A stretch of DNA of 10,158 bases from Gammaproteobacteria bacterium (GCA_021774015.1 JAJFJO010000314.1:1-10158), one strand, 5' to 3'; positions 1 through 8,141 are shown, counted from the first letter of the stretch. Made by a program: numbers and translations. Notes: a model not told the origin generated them from the sequence alone.

Positions 1-1217
1 GGCAAAATTTGGCAGGATGATGCAAGCAAGATTGGTTTTAGTTATGAAGAAAGCTGGTGTAGCCGCGGCTTTGCTATTTCTCAATAGCTACCGCTAAACA
101 CACTTAAATATCCAGCCCCATCAAAAGAGGCTCAACAGTTCTTTGCTAATTTATTACCAGAAGCTAATGCAAGGGCACATACCGTTAGAAATTTGCAAAT
201 ATCAGACTCAGATTTTATGCTCTTAAGAGCTATAGGTGGCGAATGTGCTGGAGCGCTGTCGATCCTACCCGAGAACTTAGCCCATCCGCAAATAATCAAT
301 ACAAAAAATTGTCTGAAGAGGAGTTTGAAAAGTTATTATTACGAAAAGGACAAATTACAAACTTTAATCTTGGCAAAAACCGCCCTCGACTATCGCTAGC
401 TGGAGCTCAAGATAAATGCCCCATTTTTTATGATGGCCGTGATTACTTTCTACCAGAAAATGCAGCACCCTCAACTCACATACTGAAATTTGAAATTTCA
501 GGCTTAAAAAATATACCCGCTTATGAATATTTTCTAACACAGCTCGCAAAAAAAATTGGCCTGCCAGTGGTTAACATTAATCTTAAAAGAAAAGGGAAGC
601 ATTACTATTTGCTTATAGAAAGATACGATCGAAAGATAGATCAGAACAATAGGGTAAAACGCTTACATCAAGAGGATTTCTGCCAAGCCCTTGGGGTTAA
701 CTACTACCACAAATACCAAAAAGAAGGCGGACCTTCTCTTTTAGATTGCTATAAATTAGTTAAAGACATTTCTAGCCAACCTATAGAAGATACAAAAAAT
801 TTACTGCATTGGCAAATTTTCAACATTCTTACTGGAAATTCTGACGGGCATGCTAAAAATTTATCTTTAATTTATACCGATGGCAGCCAAACTAAACTCG
901 CTCCTTTTTATGACCTTGTGTCCACAAGAGCAGTAGATCATATAGATACCAACCTAGCACTCTCAATTGGAAGCGAATACAACCCAGACAAAATTTTATT
1001 AAAGCACTGGGAGGTATTTGCGAACACATGTGATATAAATCTGGAATACCTAATTAATTCGATAAGGAATATCTCCAAACAACTACTTAATGAGTTTGAT
1101 GATACATATCAAGAATTTCGAAAAGAAATTGGTGAATATCCCGCCCTGCAGAGAGTTGAAAAAATAGTTAAAAGAAATTGTAAAAGAACTCTAAGCTCCA
1201 TACAAAATAGCAACTAA
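1..1217 (+). pseudogene. hipA: HipA-type serine/threonine kinase toxin, broken and 5'-partial
   Basis: HipA kinases are the toxin half of HipBA toxin-antitoxin systems; E. coli HipA phosphorylates glutamyl-tRNA synthetase. The gene enters the window already in frame 1, so its true start and any hipB antitoxin gene are outside. Frame 1 carries the N-terminal subdomain (FFANLLPE, then AIGGECAGALSILPE at about 220-275). After about 270-300 the similarity continues in the frame whose codons start at positions divisible by 3: SLAGAQDK (393-416), LKFEI with the likely ATP-binding Lys (483-497), ERYDR, the catalytic-loop motif NSDGHAKN (837-860) and the metal-binding PFYDLVS (903-923). Two lesions are visible: TAG at 85-87, where the family usually has Ser in a S-L-P-L motif, and a one-base-deletion-like frameshift between about 265 and 300. 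All kinase motifs are otherwise intact, so the decay looks recent. An ATG at 243 opens a 324-residue frame, but it would lack the N-terminal subdomain and is unlikely to be a real start. Confidence 0.85.
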
Positions 1218-1230
1218 AAAATTAACAACC

Positions 1231-2271
1231 CTAACCTCCTCCAAGCATCTGCTTCCAAGGCAGGTTTCGCATGATATTCAATATTTTATTCGCATAATTA
1301 GGGTCCGTTGCGTAACCCGCTTTTTGGAGTGCATGGGCAAATGCTTTGGGGTCGGCAGCTTGTTGCAGTGCACCACGGTAGCGCTTATTGGATTTTAAGA
1401 AATCCACATAATCTGTAAAACTTTCGCCAGCCGATTGATAACTTCTAAAACTCGCTTTTTCTTTGCGCGCAACACCATCACGAACCTCAAAGGTTCCTGC
1501 AATTACTTTATCTTTTAACCAACGGCTATCTGCTTTAATACCAAATAGGTTATTCGATGAATCACCATTACTGTGTTTGGCTACCTGCCGACCCCAATTG
1601 GTTTCTAAAGCTGCCTGCGCCAAAATAACTCGAGGATCACCGCCCAAAATAGTCGCCGCACGCTGTGCATACTTCCACATGGTTTGCACAAAATATGTTT
1701 TGTGATCTTGCGCACCTTTAGGAATTTCTGATACCTGCTGCGCATTCCTGATCTCATCCACGGGTGTTTTATCAGTTGCACTGCTTGCTAAAATAGGCTT
1801 TGGTGCAGTCAAATTTTTTGATAGTTCTGCTAGCGAAGGTGCTACAGGTTGCGAACCTGAAAACATAACTTTCAATTTATCAATACTCATAGCTCCAAAT
1901 GGACTTGGTAGGTCTGCAAATTTCTCAGGCGATTTCTCTATTCCTGAGGCCTCCACTTGTGGTCGTGATGGCATAGTGAATTGTGATGCTTGTGATGCCG
2001 GCAAGGGTTTTTGTTCTGACAATTGCTGCACAATCATATCGGCCAAACCAACACCTTTTCTCGACATGTCCATGGTGATTTGTTTGTCGTACATGTCTTG
2101 ATACATTTCGCTTTGACTATTATTAAGTAAACCACTGGCCATCACTTTATTGGCATCACGCATACTTTTTAATGCCAGTTGTAAAAAAACAGTTTCGAAC
2201 TGATTTGCCACTTTGCGCAAGGCTTTTTTCTGCTCTTCCCCAACCTGCCGATACCGTAAGTATGATTCCAC
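1231..2271 (-). CDS. flgJ: FlgJ-like flagellar rod-binding protein / peptidoglycan hydrolase
   Basis: FlgJ is the periplasmic cap on which the flagellar rod assembles; its C-terminal glucosaminidase domain opens the peptidoglycan for the rod. The 346-residue product has both parts. The N-terminal rod-binding domain spans roughly residues 16-85, with ALRKVANQFE, LKSMRDA, MYDKQI and KGVGLADMIV. A low-complexity linker covers about 86-190. The GH73-type glucosaminidase domain runs from about 195 to 338, with ILAQAALETNWG (Glu223 is the expected catalytic acid), NNLFGIKAD and YATDPNYANKI. The start is GTG at 2271-2269. An in-frame TGA at 2289-2287 rules out a longer version, and I see no Shine-Dalgarno sequence before the GTG. 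The length is a little above E. coli FlgJ (313), mostly linker. No other flagellar gene is nearby, although flgJ usually sits in the flgF-flgL operon. It could be one of several FlgJ-like hydrolases, but the rod-binding domain argues for true FlgJ. Confidence 0.88.
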   Translation of the reverse strand: MESYLRYRQVGEEQKKALRKVANQFETVFLQLALKSMRDANKVMASGLLNNSQSEMYQDMYDKQITMDMSRKGVGLADMIVQQLSEQKPLPASQASQFTMPSRPQVEASGIEKSPEKFADLPSPFGAMSIDKLKVMFSGSQPVAPSLAELSKNLTAPKPILASSATDKTPVDEIRNAQQVSEIPKGAQDHKTYFVQTMWKYAQRAATILGGDPRVILAQAALETNWGRQVAKHSNGDSSNNLFGIKADSRWLKDKVIAGTFEVRDGVARKEKASFRSYQSAGESFTDYVDFLKSNKRYRGALQQAADPKAFAHALQKAGYATDPNYANKILNIMRNLPWKQMLGGG

Positions 2272-2276
2272 TAAAT

Positions 2277-2282
2277 AAGGAA
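2277..2282 (+). promoter_or_regulatory. Ribosome-binding site fixing the start at 2289
   Basis: AAGGAA lies 6 bases before the ATG at 2289. An upstream in-frame ATG at 2262 has no comparable site, and the stretch before it overlaps the 5' part of flgJ on the other strand. This decides the start of the downstream gene at 2289. A weak -10-like TATGAT sits at 2261-2266 without a convincing -35 element. Confidence 0.7.
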
Positions 2283-2288
2283 CACATC

Positions 2289-3179
2289 ATGCCACGGGAA
2301 ATTTTATCCATTAAACAAAAAGCGCTATCCATGAACCTAGACGATCGGAAATATGGGTCTTTCGCGGAAATTGGTGCAGGCCAAGAGGTTGTACGTCATT
2401 TTTTTCAAGCAGGTGGTGCTGCAGGCACCGTTGCTAAAAGCACCTCAGCTTATGATATGGTGTTCAGTGATTCACTCTACGGGAAGAGCAATAACGAGCG
2501 CTATGTTAGTGAGGGCCGTCTACTGAGCATGCTAAAACATGAGTTTGACATGGTGCTCAGCCACCTTGATGGTGTGCGTCATGAAGATTCTACTTTTTTT
2601 TCATTTGCTAACACCGTCGCAGCAAAAAGCTATAAACGTCACAGTGATTGTCATGGATGGCTAGGCATACGCTTCCAAGCAAGGCCCAAAGATAAACCCA
2701 CCGACATCGTATTGCATATACATATGCTAGATAATAATTCTCTTATGCAACAAGAAGTCATTGGTACTACTGGTGTTAATTTAATTTATGCAGCCTTCCA
2801 TTACCTAGGCGATCAAAATACTTTTGTTGAATCTCTTGTTGATAATGTTGCTCTTGGTCGCGTTGAAATCGATATGATCGACTTCTTTGCCGAAAACATC
2901 ACTCACATCAATGATCGACTCGCCAACATACATCTTGTAAAAAAAGGCCTCACCAAAGCCATTATATTTAATGAAGAAGGTCGTGTTCACCAGCCTGCAG
3001 AAATACTTTATAAACGACCACTACTGATTCAACGTGGAAACTTTAGACCCATTACACATGTCAATATTAACATGCAACACTGCGCCTTAACGAACTTTTT
3101 AAAAGAGCCCGATGTTCATGGACACAAACCATTATTGCTGATGGAAATCACACTTAACAATATTATGGACACAGATTAA
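2289..3179 (+). CDS. Conserved protein of unknown function, N-terminal part (split by in-frame stop)
   Basis: The 296-residue product resembles the first part of a conserved family of about 470-490 residues. As I recall, databases label that family variously as 'TonB-dependent receptor' or 'nicotinate-nucleotide adenylyltransferase'. Neither name is supported here: I see no signal peptide, no TonB box or beta-barrel features, and no nucleotidyltransferase HxGH motif. Visible conserved stretches are GAGQEVVRHFFQAGGAAGTV (about residues 29-48), SAYDMVFSDSLYG, HGWLGIRFQ (122-130), IGTTGVNLIYAAF and PAEILYKRPLLIQRG. The chain looks soluble and cytoplasmic. It ends in TAA at 3177-3179. The next codons in the same frame, TCT ATG, lead straight into the following open frame, which matches the rest of the family without a gap. 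The start at 2289 is supported by AAGGAA at 2277-2282. The gene diverges from flgJ with 17 bp between starts. The molecular role is unknown. Confidence 0.75.
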   Translation: MPREILSIKQKALSMNLDDRKYGSFAEIGAGQEVVRHFFQAGGAAGTVAKSTSAYDMVFSDSLYGKSNNERYVSEGRLLSMLKHEFDMVLSHLDGVRHEDSTFFSFANTVAAKSYKRHSDCHGWLGIRFQARPKDKPTDIVLHIHMLDNNSLMQQEVIGTTGVNLIYAAFHYLGDQNTFVESLVDNVALGRVEIDMIDFFAENITHINDRLANIHLVKKGLTKAIIFNEEGRVHQPAEILYKRPLLIQRGNFRPITHVNINMQHCALTNFLKEPDVHGHKPLLLMEITLNNIMDTD

Positions 3180-3182
3180 TCT

Positions 3183-3704
3183 ATGGAAAAAGACTATTTA
3201 CACCGCATAGAATTACTCACCGCAATGGGGCATAATGTTTTAATTTCCAATTTCGCGCGACACCACCAATTCGCGCATTATATTAGCAAGCAGTCTAAAC
3301 AAATTTTTGCTCTAGTTATTGGAGCCTCTAACTTGAGAGAAACCTTAAATGAAAAATATTATCAAGATTTAGATGGTGAAATATTAGAAGCATTCGGTAA
3401 ACTATTCTCAAAAAATGAGAAGTTGTATGTCTACCCAAAATATGATGAAAAAAGAAAAGAGCTCATTACTGCTGCCAATTTATCCGTGCCGCCACGCCTA
3501 AAACACCTCTACCAACATTTGCTAGAGAACCATCATATTCGAGACCTCAATGGTTGTGATATCAGTAAACTTCATATTTACTCACGTGATGTGTATCAAA
3601 TGATGCAGGAGGGTTCATCAGACTGGGTTAAATTTGTTCCTGACCAGGTTGTTGAGGTCATCAAACAGAAAAACTTGTGGAGCAACCCGAACAGTTCCAG
3701 CTAA
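3183..3704 (+). CDS. Conserved protein of unknown function, C-terminal part (same frame as preceding gene)
   Basis: The 173-residue product matches the C-terminal third of the family described for 2289-3179. Motifs are LLTAMGHNVLISNFARHH near the N-terminus, then NEKYYQDLDGEILEAFGKLF, KLYVYPKYD and WVKFVPDQV near the end. In relatives, as I recall them, these regions form one polypeptide with the upstream part. Here only TAA TCT separates the two frames, and both lie in the same phase. Losing one sense codon, for example GAA to TAA, would explain the split. No Shine-Dalgarno sequence precedes the ATG at 3183, so expression would need termination-reinitiation at the TAA three bases upstream, or stop-codon readthrough. 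The stop codon (3702-3704) overlaps the end of the convergent HPP-family gene. It may be a functional two-piece protein or the dead tail of a pseudogene; the absence of any other lesion favours the former or a very recent mutation. Confidence 0.65.
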   Translation: MEKDYLHRIELLTAMGHNVLISNFARHHQFAHYISKQSKQIFALVIGASNLRETLNEKYYQDLDGEILEAFGKLFSKNEKLYVYPKYDEKRKELITAANLSVPPRLKHLYQHLLENHHIRDLNGCDISKLHIYSRDVYQMMQEGSSDWVKFVPDQVVEVIKQKNLWSNPNSSS

Positions 3705-4237
3705 ATTAAATCAATTAGATGGTTGCGCAGCAACTTTCTAAACAGCAACATAAGCAATACTGCGACGATAGTGACTAAAACCACTTTAACGGACCACTCG
3801 CGCAACACCAAACCTAGGGCTAAAGCAGCCGCAGGCGGATGCTCAACGTCAAATATCACCATACAAAAGGTTGTCAAACCCACTGAAACCGCCCCAAAAA
3901 TTTCATCACAATAGTGATTTAAAAAACCAACTTGTGAACCCTGCATCAAATACAGGAAATAGTAACACAAGCTACCAATAACAATACCAACGATATAACT
4001 TCCTATGACATATCGAGCTCGTGAACTTTCTTTATGGGGCATGGCAAAAACTACAAATGCACTTGCACCGATTGATGCAATAACAACCGCATTGGGCAGC
4101 ACATTAAGTGACATTAATATCGCCAACAAAACAGCTGTCGTTAGCAAACACTGCCACATATATTGTAATTTATTATGCGTGAAATTTTTATCGTAAAAAC
4201 TATTTTCAAGATAGTGAAAGAATTTTTTTAGTTGCAT
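3701..4237 (-). CDS. HPP-family integral membrane protein
   Basis: This 178-residue, strongly hydrophobic protein belongs to the HPP family, named for the His-Pro-Pro motif seen here as EHPPAAALALG (HPP at residues 133-135). Membrane segments are predictable at about 27-46, 50-66, 76-98, 112-130 and 150-168. The loop after the second segment has the conserved pattern GASAFVVFAMPHKESSRAR, where relatives carry a Pro and small polar residues before the RxVIG stretch. HPP proteins are poorly characterised; a plant/cyanobacterial branch has been linked to nitrite transport across plastid membranes, but I would not transfer that function. The ATG at 4237 is preceded by a weak AGGGA. The gene lies 50 bp downstream of pmbA on the same strand and could be cotranscribed with it. 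Its TAG stop (3703-3701) overlaps the stop of the convergent gene. Confidence 0.85.
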   Translation of the reverse strand: MQLKKFFHYLENSFYDKNFTHNKLQYMWQCLLTTAVLLAILMSLNVLPNAVVIASIGASAFVVFAMPHKESSRARYVIGSYIVGIVIGSLCYYFLYLMQGSQVGFLNHYCDEIFGAVSVGLTTFCMVIFDVEHPPAAALALGLVLREWSVKVVLVTIVAVLLMLLFRKLLRNHLIDLI

Positions 4238-4287
4238 TTAAACATCCCTATTACAGCCTAATCCTTATTGTCATCTTCATACAACTC

Positions 4288-5604
4288 TTAGCCTCCCGCA
4301 ATCATCATATTATCAATAAGAATCGACCCTGTACGTGCATTACCGCGCGTATCGACATCATTAGCCACCTCAACAACACCTAAAAACATATCTCTTAAAT
4401 TAGATGCAATAGTGATCTCTTCAACGGGATGCTGGATCTCACCATCCTCCACCCAAAAACCCGACGCACCTCGAGAATAAGTTCCCGTCAGTAAGTTCAC
4501 TCCCTGCCCCATCAATTCTGTCACTAACAAACCTGAATCCAATTCTTTCAACAAGGCGGCAAGGTTTTTATCACCGTGTTTAATTGACACATTAAAAACG
4601 CCACCTGCATTCCCTGTTGTTTCCAACTTGAGCTGTCTTGCAGAATAACTCCCTAAAATATAGCGTTCCAATTCACCCTCTTTAACATAGTACTGTTCTT
4701 TCGTTGCAACACCTTCGCTATCAAAAGCCGCACTACCCATACCTGAGAGAATGTGGGGTTGCTGATAAATAGAAATGTGTTTTGGAAAAATAGTTTTATG
4801 CAAATGATCCACCAAAAAACTAGTTTTACGATATAAATTACCACCACTTATCGCACCCAGAAAAGCCCCTAAAAATGACTTTGCAACGGGCGCATAAAAT
4901 ACGACGGGGCAACGTTGCGTTTTAATTTTTCGAGCACCCAGCATTTTAATTGTTTTATTCGCTGCATGTTTAGCAACCAACGCAATATCATCTAATTTAT
5001 CTGAGCGTCTCGCCGCCGTATATTCATACTCACGCTGCATTTGATCTTTTTCTTTTGCCACCAAACCCACACTCATACTGTGATAACTCGATGAAGTACG
5101 GCCTAGAAACCCATGGCTATTGCCATAAATGTGCATTGAATTATAGGTAGATATCGATGCGCCTTCAGAATGAAGAATGCGAGGGTCCTGCTCTAACGCG
5201 ATAGACTCAAGCTCAATGGCTTGCTGTATTGCCTCAGCAGGTGAAATAGACCAGGGGTGATATAAATCGAGATCAGGATACTCAAGCGCCATATCAGCTT
5301 TATCCGCTAAACCCGCACACGGATCAACACCCGCATAACGTGCAAAGGTACACGCTTTTTGTACCGTCGCGGCAACAGCAGCAGAAGACAGGTCAGATGT
5401 ACTGGCTGTTCCTGTGCGTTGCTCATGATACACCGTGACCACCAAACCCTGTTCTTGATGGTGCTCAACCGTTTCAACATCGCGAGAACGTGCAGTAACG
5501 GAAAAACCGGTTTCATCAGATAGTGCCGCATCAACCGCGTCGACACCCAGGCGCTCCGCCTGCTCTATAGCTTGATTAACAATATCAATAAGCTGATTAG
5601 ACAT
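4288..5604 (-). CDS. pmbA: PmbA/TldE, metalloprotease TldD/E subunit
   Basis: TldE (PmbA) pairs with TldD in a cytoplasmic metalloprotease that trims unfolded peptides; in E. coli it matures microcin B17 and degrades the antitoxin CcdA. TldD supplies the zinc site and TldE has no HExxxH motif, which agrees with this 438-residue sequence (E. coli PmbA is 450). Diagnostic stretches are FLGAISGGNLYRKTSF (about 248-263), GSAAFDSEGVATKE (290-303), TGNAGGVFN, LVTELMGQGVNLLTG (360-374), YSRGASGFWVEDGEI (376-390) and the C-terminal GSILIDNMMIAGG. The start is ATG at 5604. The nearest Shine-Dalgarno, GGAG at 5620-5617, is 12 bases away and lies inside a long hairpin described separately. No tldD is in the window. 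The gene is 64 bp after lon on the same strand and 50 bp before the HPP gene. Function as TldE is secure; the physiological substrate here is unknown. Confidence 0.96.
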   Translation of the reverse strand: MSNQLIDIVNQAIEQAERLGVDAVDAALSDETGFSVTARSRDVETVEHHQEQGLVVTVYHEQRTGTASTSDLSSAAVAATVQKACTFARYAGVDPCAGLADKADMALEYPDLDLYHPWSISPAEAIQQAIELESIALEQDPRILHSEGASISTYNSMHIYGNSHGFLGRTSSSYHSMSVGLVAKEKDQMQREYEYTAARRSDKLDDIALVAKHAANKTIKMLGARKIKTQRCPVVFYAPVAKSFLGAFLGAISGGNLYRKTSFLVDHLHKTIFPKHISIYQQPHILSGMGSAAFDSEGVATKEQYYVKEGELERYILGSYSARQLKLETTGNAGGVFNVSIKHGDKNLAALLKELDSGLLVTELMGQGVNLLTGTYSRGASGFWVEDGEIQHPVEEITIASNLRDMFLGVVEVANDVDTRGNARTGSILIDNMMIAGG

Positions 5605-5611
5605 ACGTTCT

Positions 5612-5671
5612 TAATACTCCATTTCACTGGCATTACCGGTCTAACATCCCAATCAGTAAAATAGAGTACTA
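5612..5671 (-). promoter_or_regulatory. Long RNA hairpin between lon and pmbA covering the pmbA ribosome-binding site
   Basis: On the minus-strand transcript, bases 5671-5654 can pair with 5629-5612 in an uninterrupted 18-bp stem. Fifteen pairs are Watson-Crick and three are G-U wobbles (5669-5614, 5663-5620, 5658-5625). The loop is 24 nt and includes ACCGGT. The 5' arm starts at the lon stop codon, and the 3' arm contains GGAG (5620-5617), the only plausible ribosome-binding site for pmbA. All three imperfect positions are G-U on the minus RNA and would be C-A mismatches on the plus RNA, which points to a structure working in the lon-pmbA transcript. No U-run follows the stem, so an ordinary intrinsic terminator is unlikely. 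A role in limiting pmbA translation is inference. Confidence 0.6.
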
Positions 5672-8098
5672 GTGGGTTCTTTGTTCTTTCGGTGGGCGTT
5701 TCTTCTTGCTCACCGGCAGCACTGTTTTATCTTCTTTTTTATTGTCTTCTAGAGAAAATGGCATGCTCTGTAGCGCCAGCTCCCATACTTGATCAATCCA
5801 TTTTACTGGGTGAATGCTCAAGTTCTGCATCACCTCAGCAGGAATTTCTTTTAAGTCACGCTTATTATCTTCTGGAATAATCACATCTTTAATACCACCG
5901 CGAACGGCTGCCAATAATTTTTCTTTCAATCCACCAATAGGAAGCACTTCACCACGCAAAGTAATTTCTCCCGTCATCGCCACATCGCAACGCACTGGAA
6001 TTGAAGTAATCGCAGACACCAATGCAGTGCACATCCCGACACCCGCACTAGGACCATCTTTGGGCGTTGCGCCTTCTGGCACATGGATATGGAAATCATT
6101 ATCTTGGAAATAACTAGCATCTAAGGTTAACGCCTCTGTGCGACTGCGTACTACTGTCATAGCTGCCTGGATAGACTCTTGCATCACATCACCTAAACTA
6201 CCGGTATGAGTTAATTTTCCTTTACCCGGCACAACCTGTGATTCAATCGTTAATAATTCGCCACCAACTTCCGTCCACGCCAAGCCTGTGACTTGACCCA
6301 CTTGATCACTCTCTTCAGCCAAACCAAAACGATGACGCTTAACGCCTAAATATTTTTCTAAATTGCGCCTGTTAATAACAAACTTCTGGTCTTTTTCTTC
6401 CGACAAAATTTGCTTAACCACTTTCCTGCACATCTTAGCAATTTCACGCTCCAAATTACGCACACCTGCTTCACGTGTATAGCTACGAATTATTTCGCGT
6501 ATAGCACCATCCGTAATCTTAATTTCTTTTTCTTCTAGCCCATTAGCTTCTTCTTGGCGAGGAACCAGATAACGTTGTGCAATGTTTAATTTTTCATTTT
6601 CTGTATAGCCCGCAAGACGAATAACCTCCATACGATCTAGCAAAGGTGCCGGAATATTCATTGAATTAGCAGTAGCAATAAACATCACATCCGACAAATC
6701 ATAATCCACCTCAAGATAATGATCATTAAACGCATTATTTTGCTCTGGATCCAAAACTTCTAACAATGCAGACGCCGGATCACCACGAAAATCCATCGCC
6801 ATTTTATCCACTTCATCCAGCATGAACAAAGGATTACGCACTTTGCTCTTAATCATCTTCTGAATCACTTTACCCGGCATAGCACCAATGTAAGTACGAC
6901 GGTGACCACGAATTTCCGCCTCATCACGCACACCCCCTAAGGAAATACGTGCAAAAGTACGACCCGTTGCATTAGCAATAGATTGACCCAAAGAGGTTTT
7001 ACCCACACCCGGCGGTCCAACTAAACATAAAATAGGTCCTTTGAGTTTTTTAACACGTTGCTGCACAGCCAAGTATTCTAAAATTCTTTCTTTAACTTCT
7101 TTCAAGCCATAATGATCGGCTTCCAACACTTGCTCTGCTTGATTAATATCTTTATTCACCTTGTCACGCTTTTTCCAAGGCACTGACAGCAACGTCTCAA
7201 GGTAGTTACGGCTAACCGTTGCCTCTGCAGACATCGGCGGCATTAACTTCAATTTGGCCAGCTCTGCCTCTGCCTTTTCTTTAGCTTCTTTAGGCATGCC
7301 TGCTTTTTCAATTGAGTTTTGCAGCTGCTTAAGCTCATCATACCCAGAGCCCGTTTCATCCATATCACCTAGTTCTTGCTGTATTGCTTTTATTTTTTCA
7401 CTTAAATAATATTGGCGCTGACTTTTTTCAACCTGTTGCTTAACTCGCCCTTGCACCCGTCTTTCAACTTCAATAAGCTCCAACTCTTGCGCCAACAAAT
7501 CTTGCAACAACTCTAACCGCTCACGCACATCACCTTTTTCTAAAATGCTTTGTCTTGAATCAATCTTCACTGACATATGCGCTGCAATACTATCCGCTAA
7601 ACGGCCCGGCTCTTCTGTTGAGCTCAGAGAGGTTAAAATTTCAGGTGGGATCTTTTTGTTTGCTTTAACCAATTCTTCAAATTGTTGCAATAAAGAACGC
7701 ATTATAGCTTGAACTTCAGACTCTACGACAGCAGCAGTTTCCGCTAATATCTCGACTTCAGCCGCGAAAAAACTTTTCTTCTTTGTCATCTTCAGCATGG
7801 TTGCCCGCTGGGAGCCTTCCACCAACACTTTTACTGTGCCATCGGGTAATCGCAACAATTGTAATATGGTAGAAATTGTTCCAATATCATAAATATCTTT
7901 TTCTTTAGGGATATCAATTTGCGCGTCTTTTTGTGCAATCAAGAAAATTTGTTTTTCTTTCTCCATCGCTTCTTCAAGCGCTTTGATAGATTCTTCTCGC
8001 CCAACAAAAAGTGGAATCACCATGTGAGGGAAAATCACAACATCACGGAGAGGCAACAAAGGTAATACAAGCGTTTCGTTTTTCTTTTCTGCACTCAT
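5669..8098 (-). CDS. lon: ATP-dependent protease Lon
   Basis: Lon is a homo-oligomeric cytoplasmic AAA+ serine protease that removes misfolded and short-lived regulatory proteins. The 809-residue chain has all expected parts. The N-terminal substrate-binding LON domain opens with LPLLPLRDVVIFPHMV (residues 12-27) and is followed by a helical coiled-coil region to about 300. The AAA+ module has Walker A GPPGVGKT (361-368), Walker B FMLDEVDK (425-432) and RGDPASALLEVLDPEQN. The protease domain has a Ser-Lys dyad at Ser684 in KDGPSAGVG and Lys727 in GGLKEKLLAA, with no residue missing. A lysine-rich tail of about 25 residues extends past the usual C-terminus. The ATG at 8098 has an AAGGGG ribosome-binding site at 8113-8108. 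It follows clpX after 43 bp, a standard clpX-lon arrangement. No lon-specific heat-shock promoter is evident in that short gap, so clpX readthrough or a promoter inside clpX is likely. Confidence 0.99.
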   Translation of the reverse strand: MSAEKKNETLVLPLLPLRDVVIFPHMVIPLFVGREESIKALEEAMEKEKQIFLIAQKDAQIDIPKEKDIYDIGTISTILQLLRLPDGTVKVLVEGSQRATMLKMTKKKSFFAAEVEILAETAAVVESEVQAIMRSLLQQFEELVKANKKIPPEILTSLSSTEEPGRLADSIAAHMSVKIDSRQSILEKGDVRERLELLQDLLAQELELIEVERRVQGRVKQQVEKSQRQYYLSEKIKAIQQELGDMDETGSGYDELKQLQNSIEKAGMPKEAKEKAEAELAKLKLMPPMSAEATVSRNYLETLLSVPWKKRDKVNKDINQAEQVLEADHYGLKEVKERILEYLAVQQRVKKLKGPILCLVGPPGVGKTSLGQSIANATGRTFARISLGGVRDEAEIRGHRRTYIGAMPGKVIQKMIKSKVRNPLFMLDEVDKMAMDFRGDPASALLEVLDPEQNNAFNDHYLEVDYDLSDVMFIATANSMNIPAPLLDRMEVIRLAGYTENEKLNIAQRYLVPRQEEANGLEEKEIKITDGAIREIIRSYTREAGVRNLEREIAKMCRKVVKQILSEEKDQKFVINRRNLEKYLGVKRHRFGLAEESDQVGQVTGLAWTEVGGELLTIESQVVPGKGKLTHTGSLGDVMQESIQAAMTVVRSRTEALTLDASYFQDNDFHIHVPEGATPKDGPSAGVGMCTALVSAITSIPVRCDVAMTGEITLRGEVLPIGGLKEKLLAAVRGGIKDVIIPEDNKRDLKEIPAEVMQNLSIHPVKWIDQVWELALQSMPFSLEDNKKEDKTVLPVSKKKRPPKEQRTH

Positions 8099-8141
8099 TG
8101 TTTACTACCCCTTTTAATTAGAAAATTCTATTTACCAATTA

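Noticed and set aside
303..309. Slippery heptamer A_AAA_AAT in the hipA frame, with the right (-1) direction to join the two hipA frames
   Set aside because: The similarity to HipA in the downstream frame seems to begin earlier (N-N-Q-Y before K-K-L-S), and a separate nonsense TAG at 85-87 would still block the protein. Decay explains both lesions better than programmed frameshifting.
3682..3726. Inverted repeat GCAACC / GGTTGC around the convergent stops as a bidirectional terminator
   Set aside because: Only six base pairs with a 33-base loop and no U-run; likely chance.
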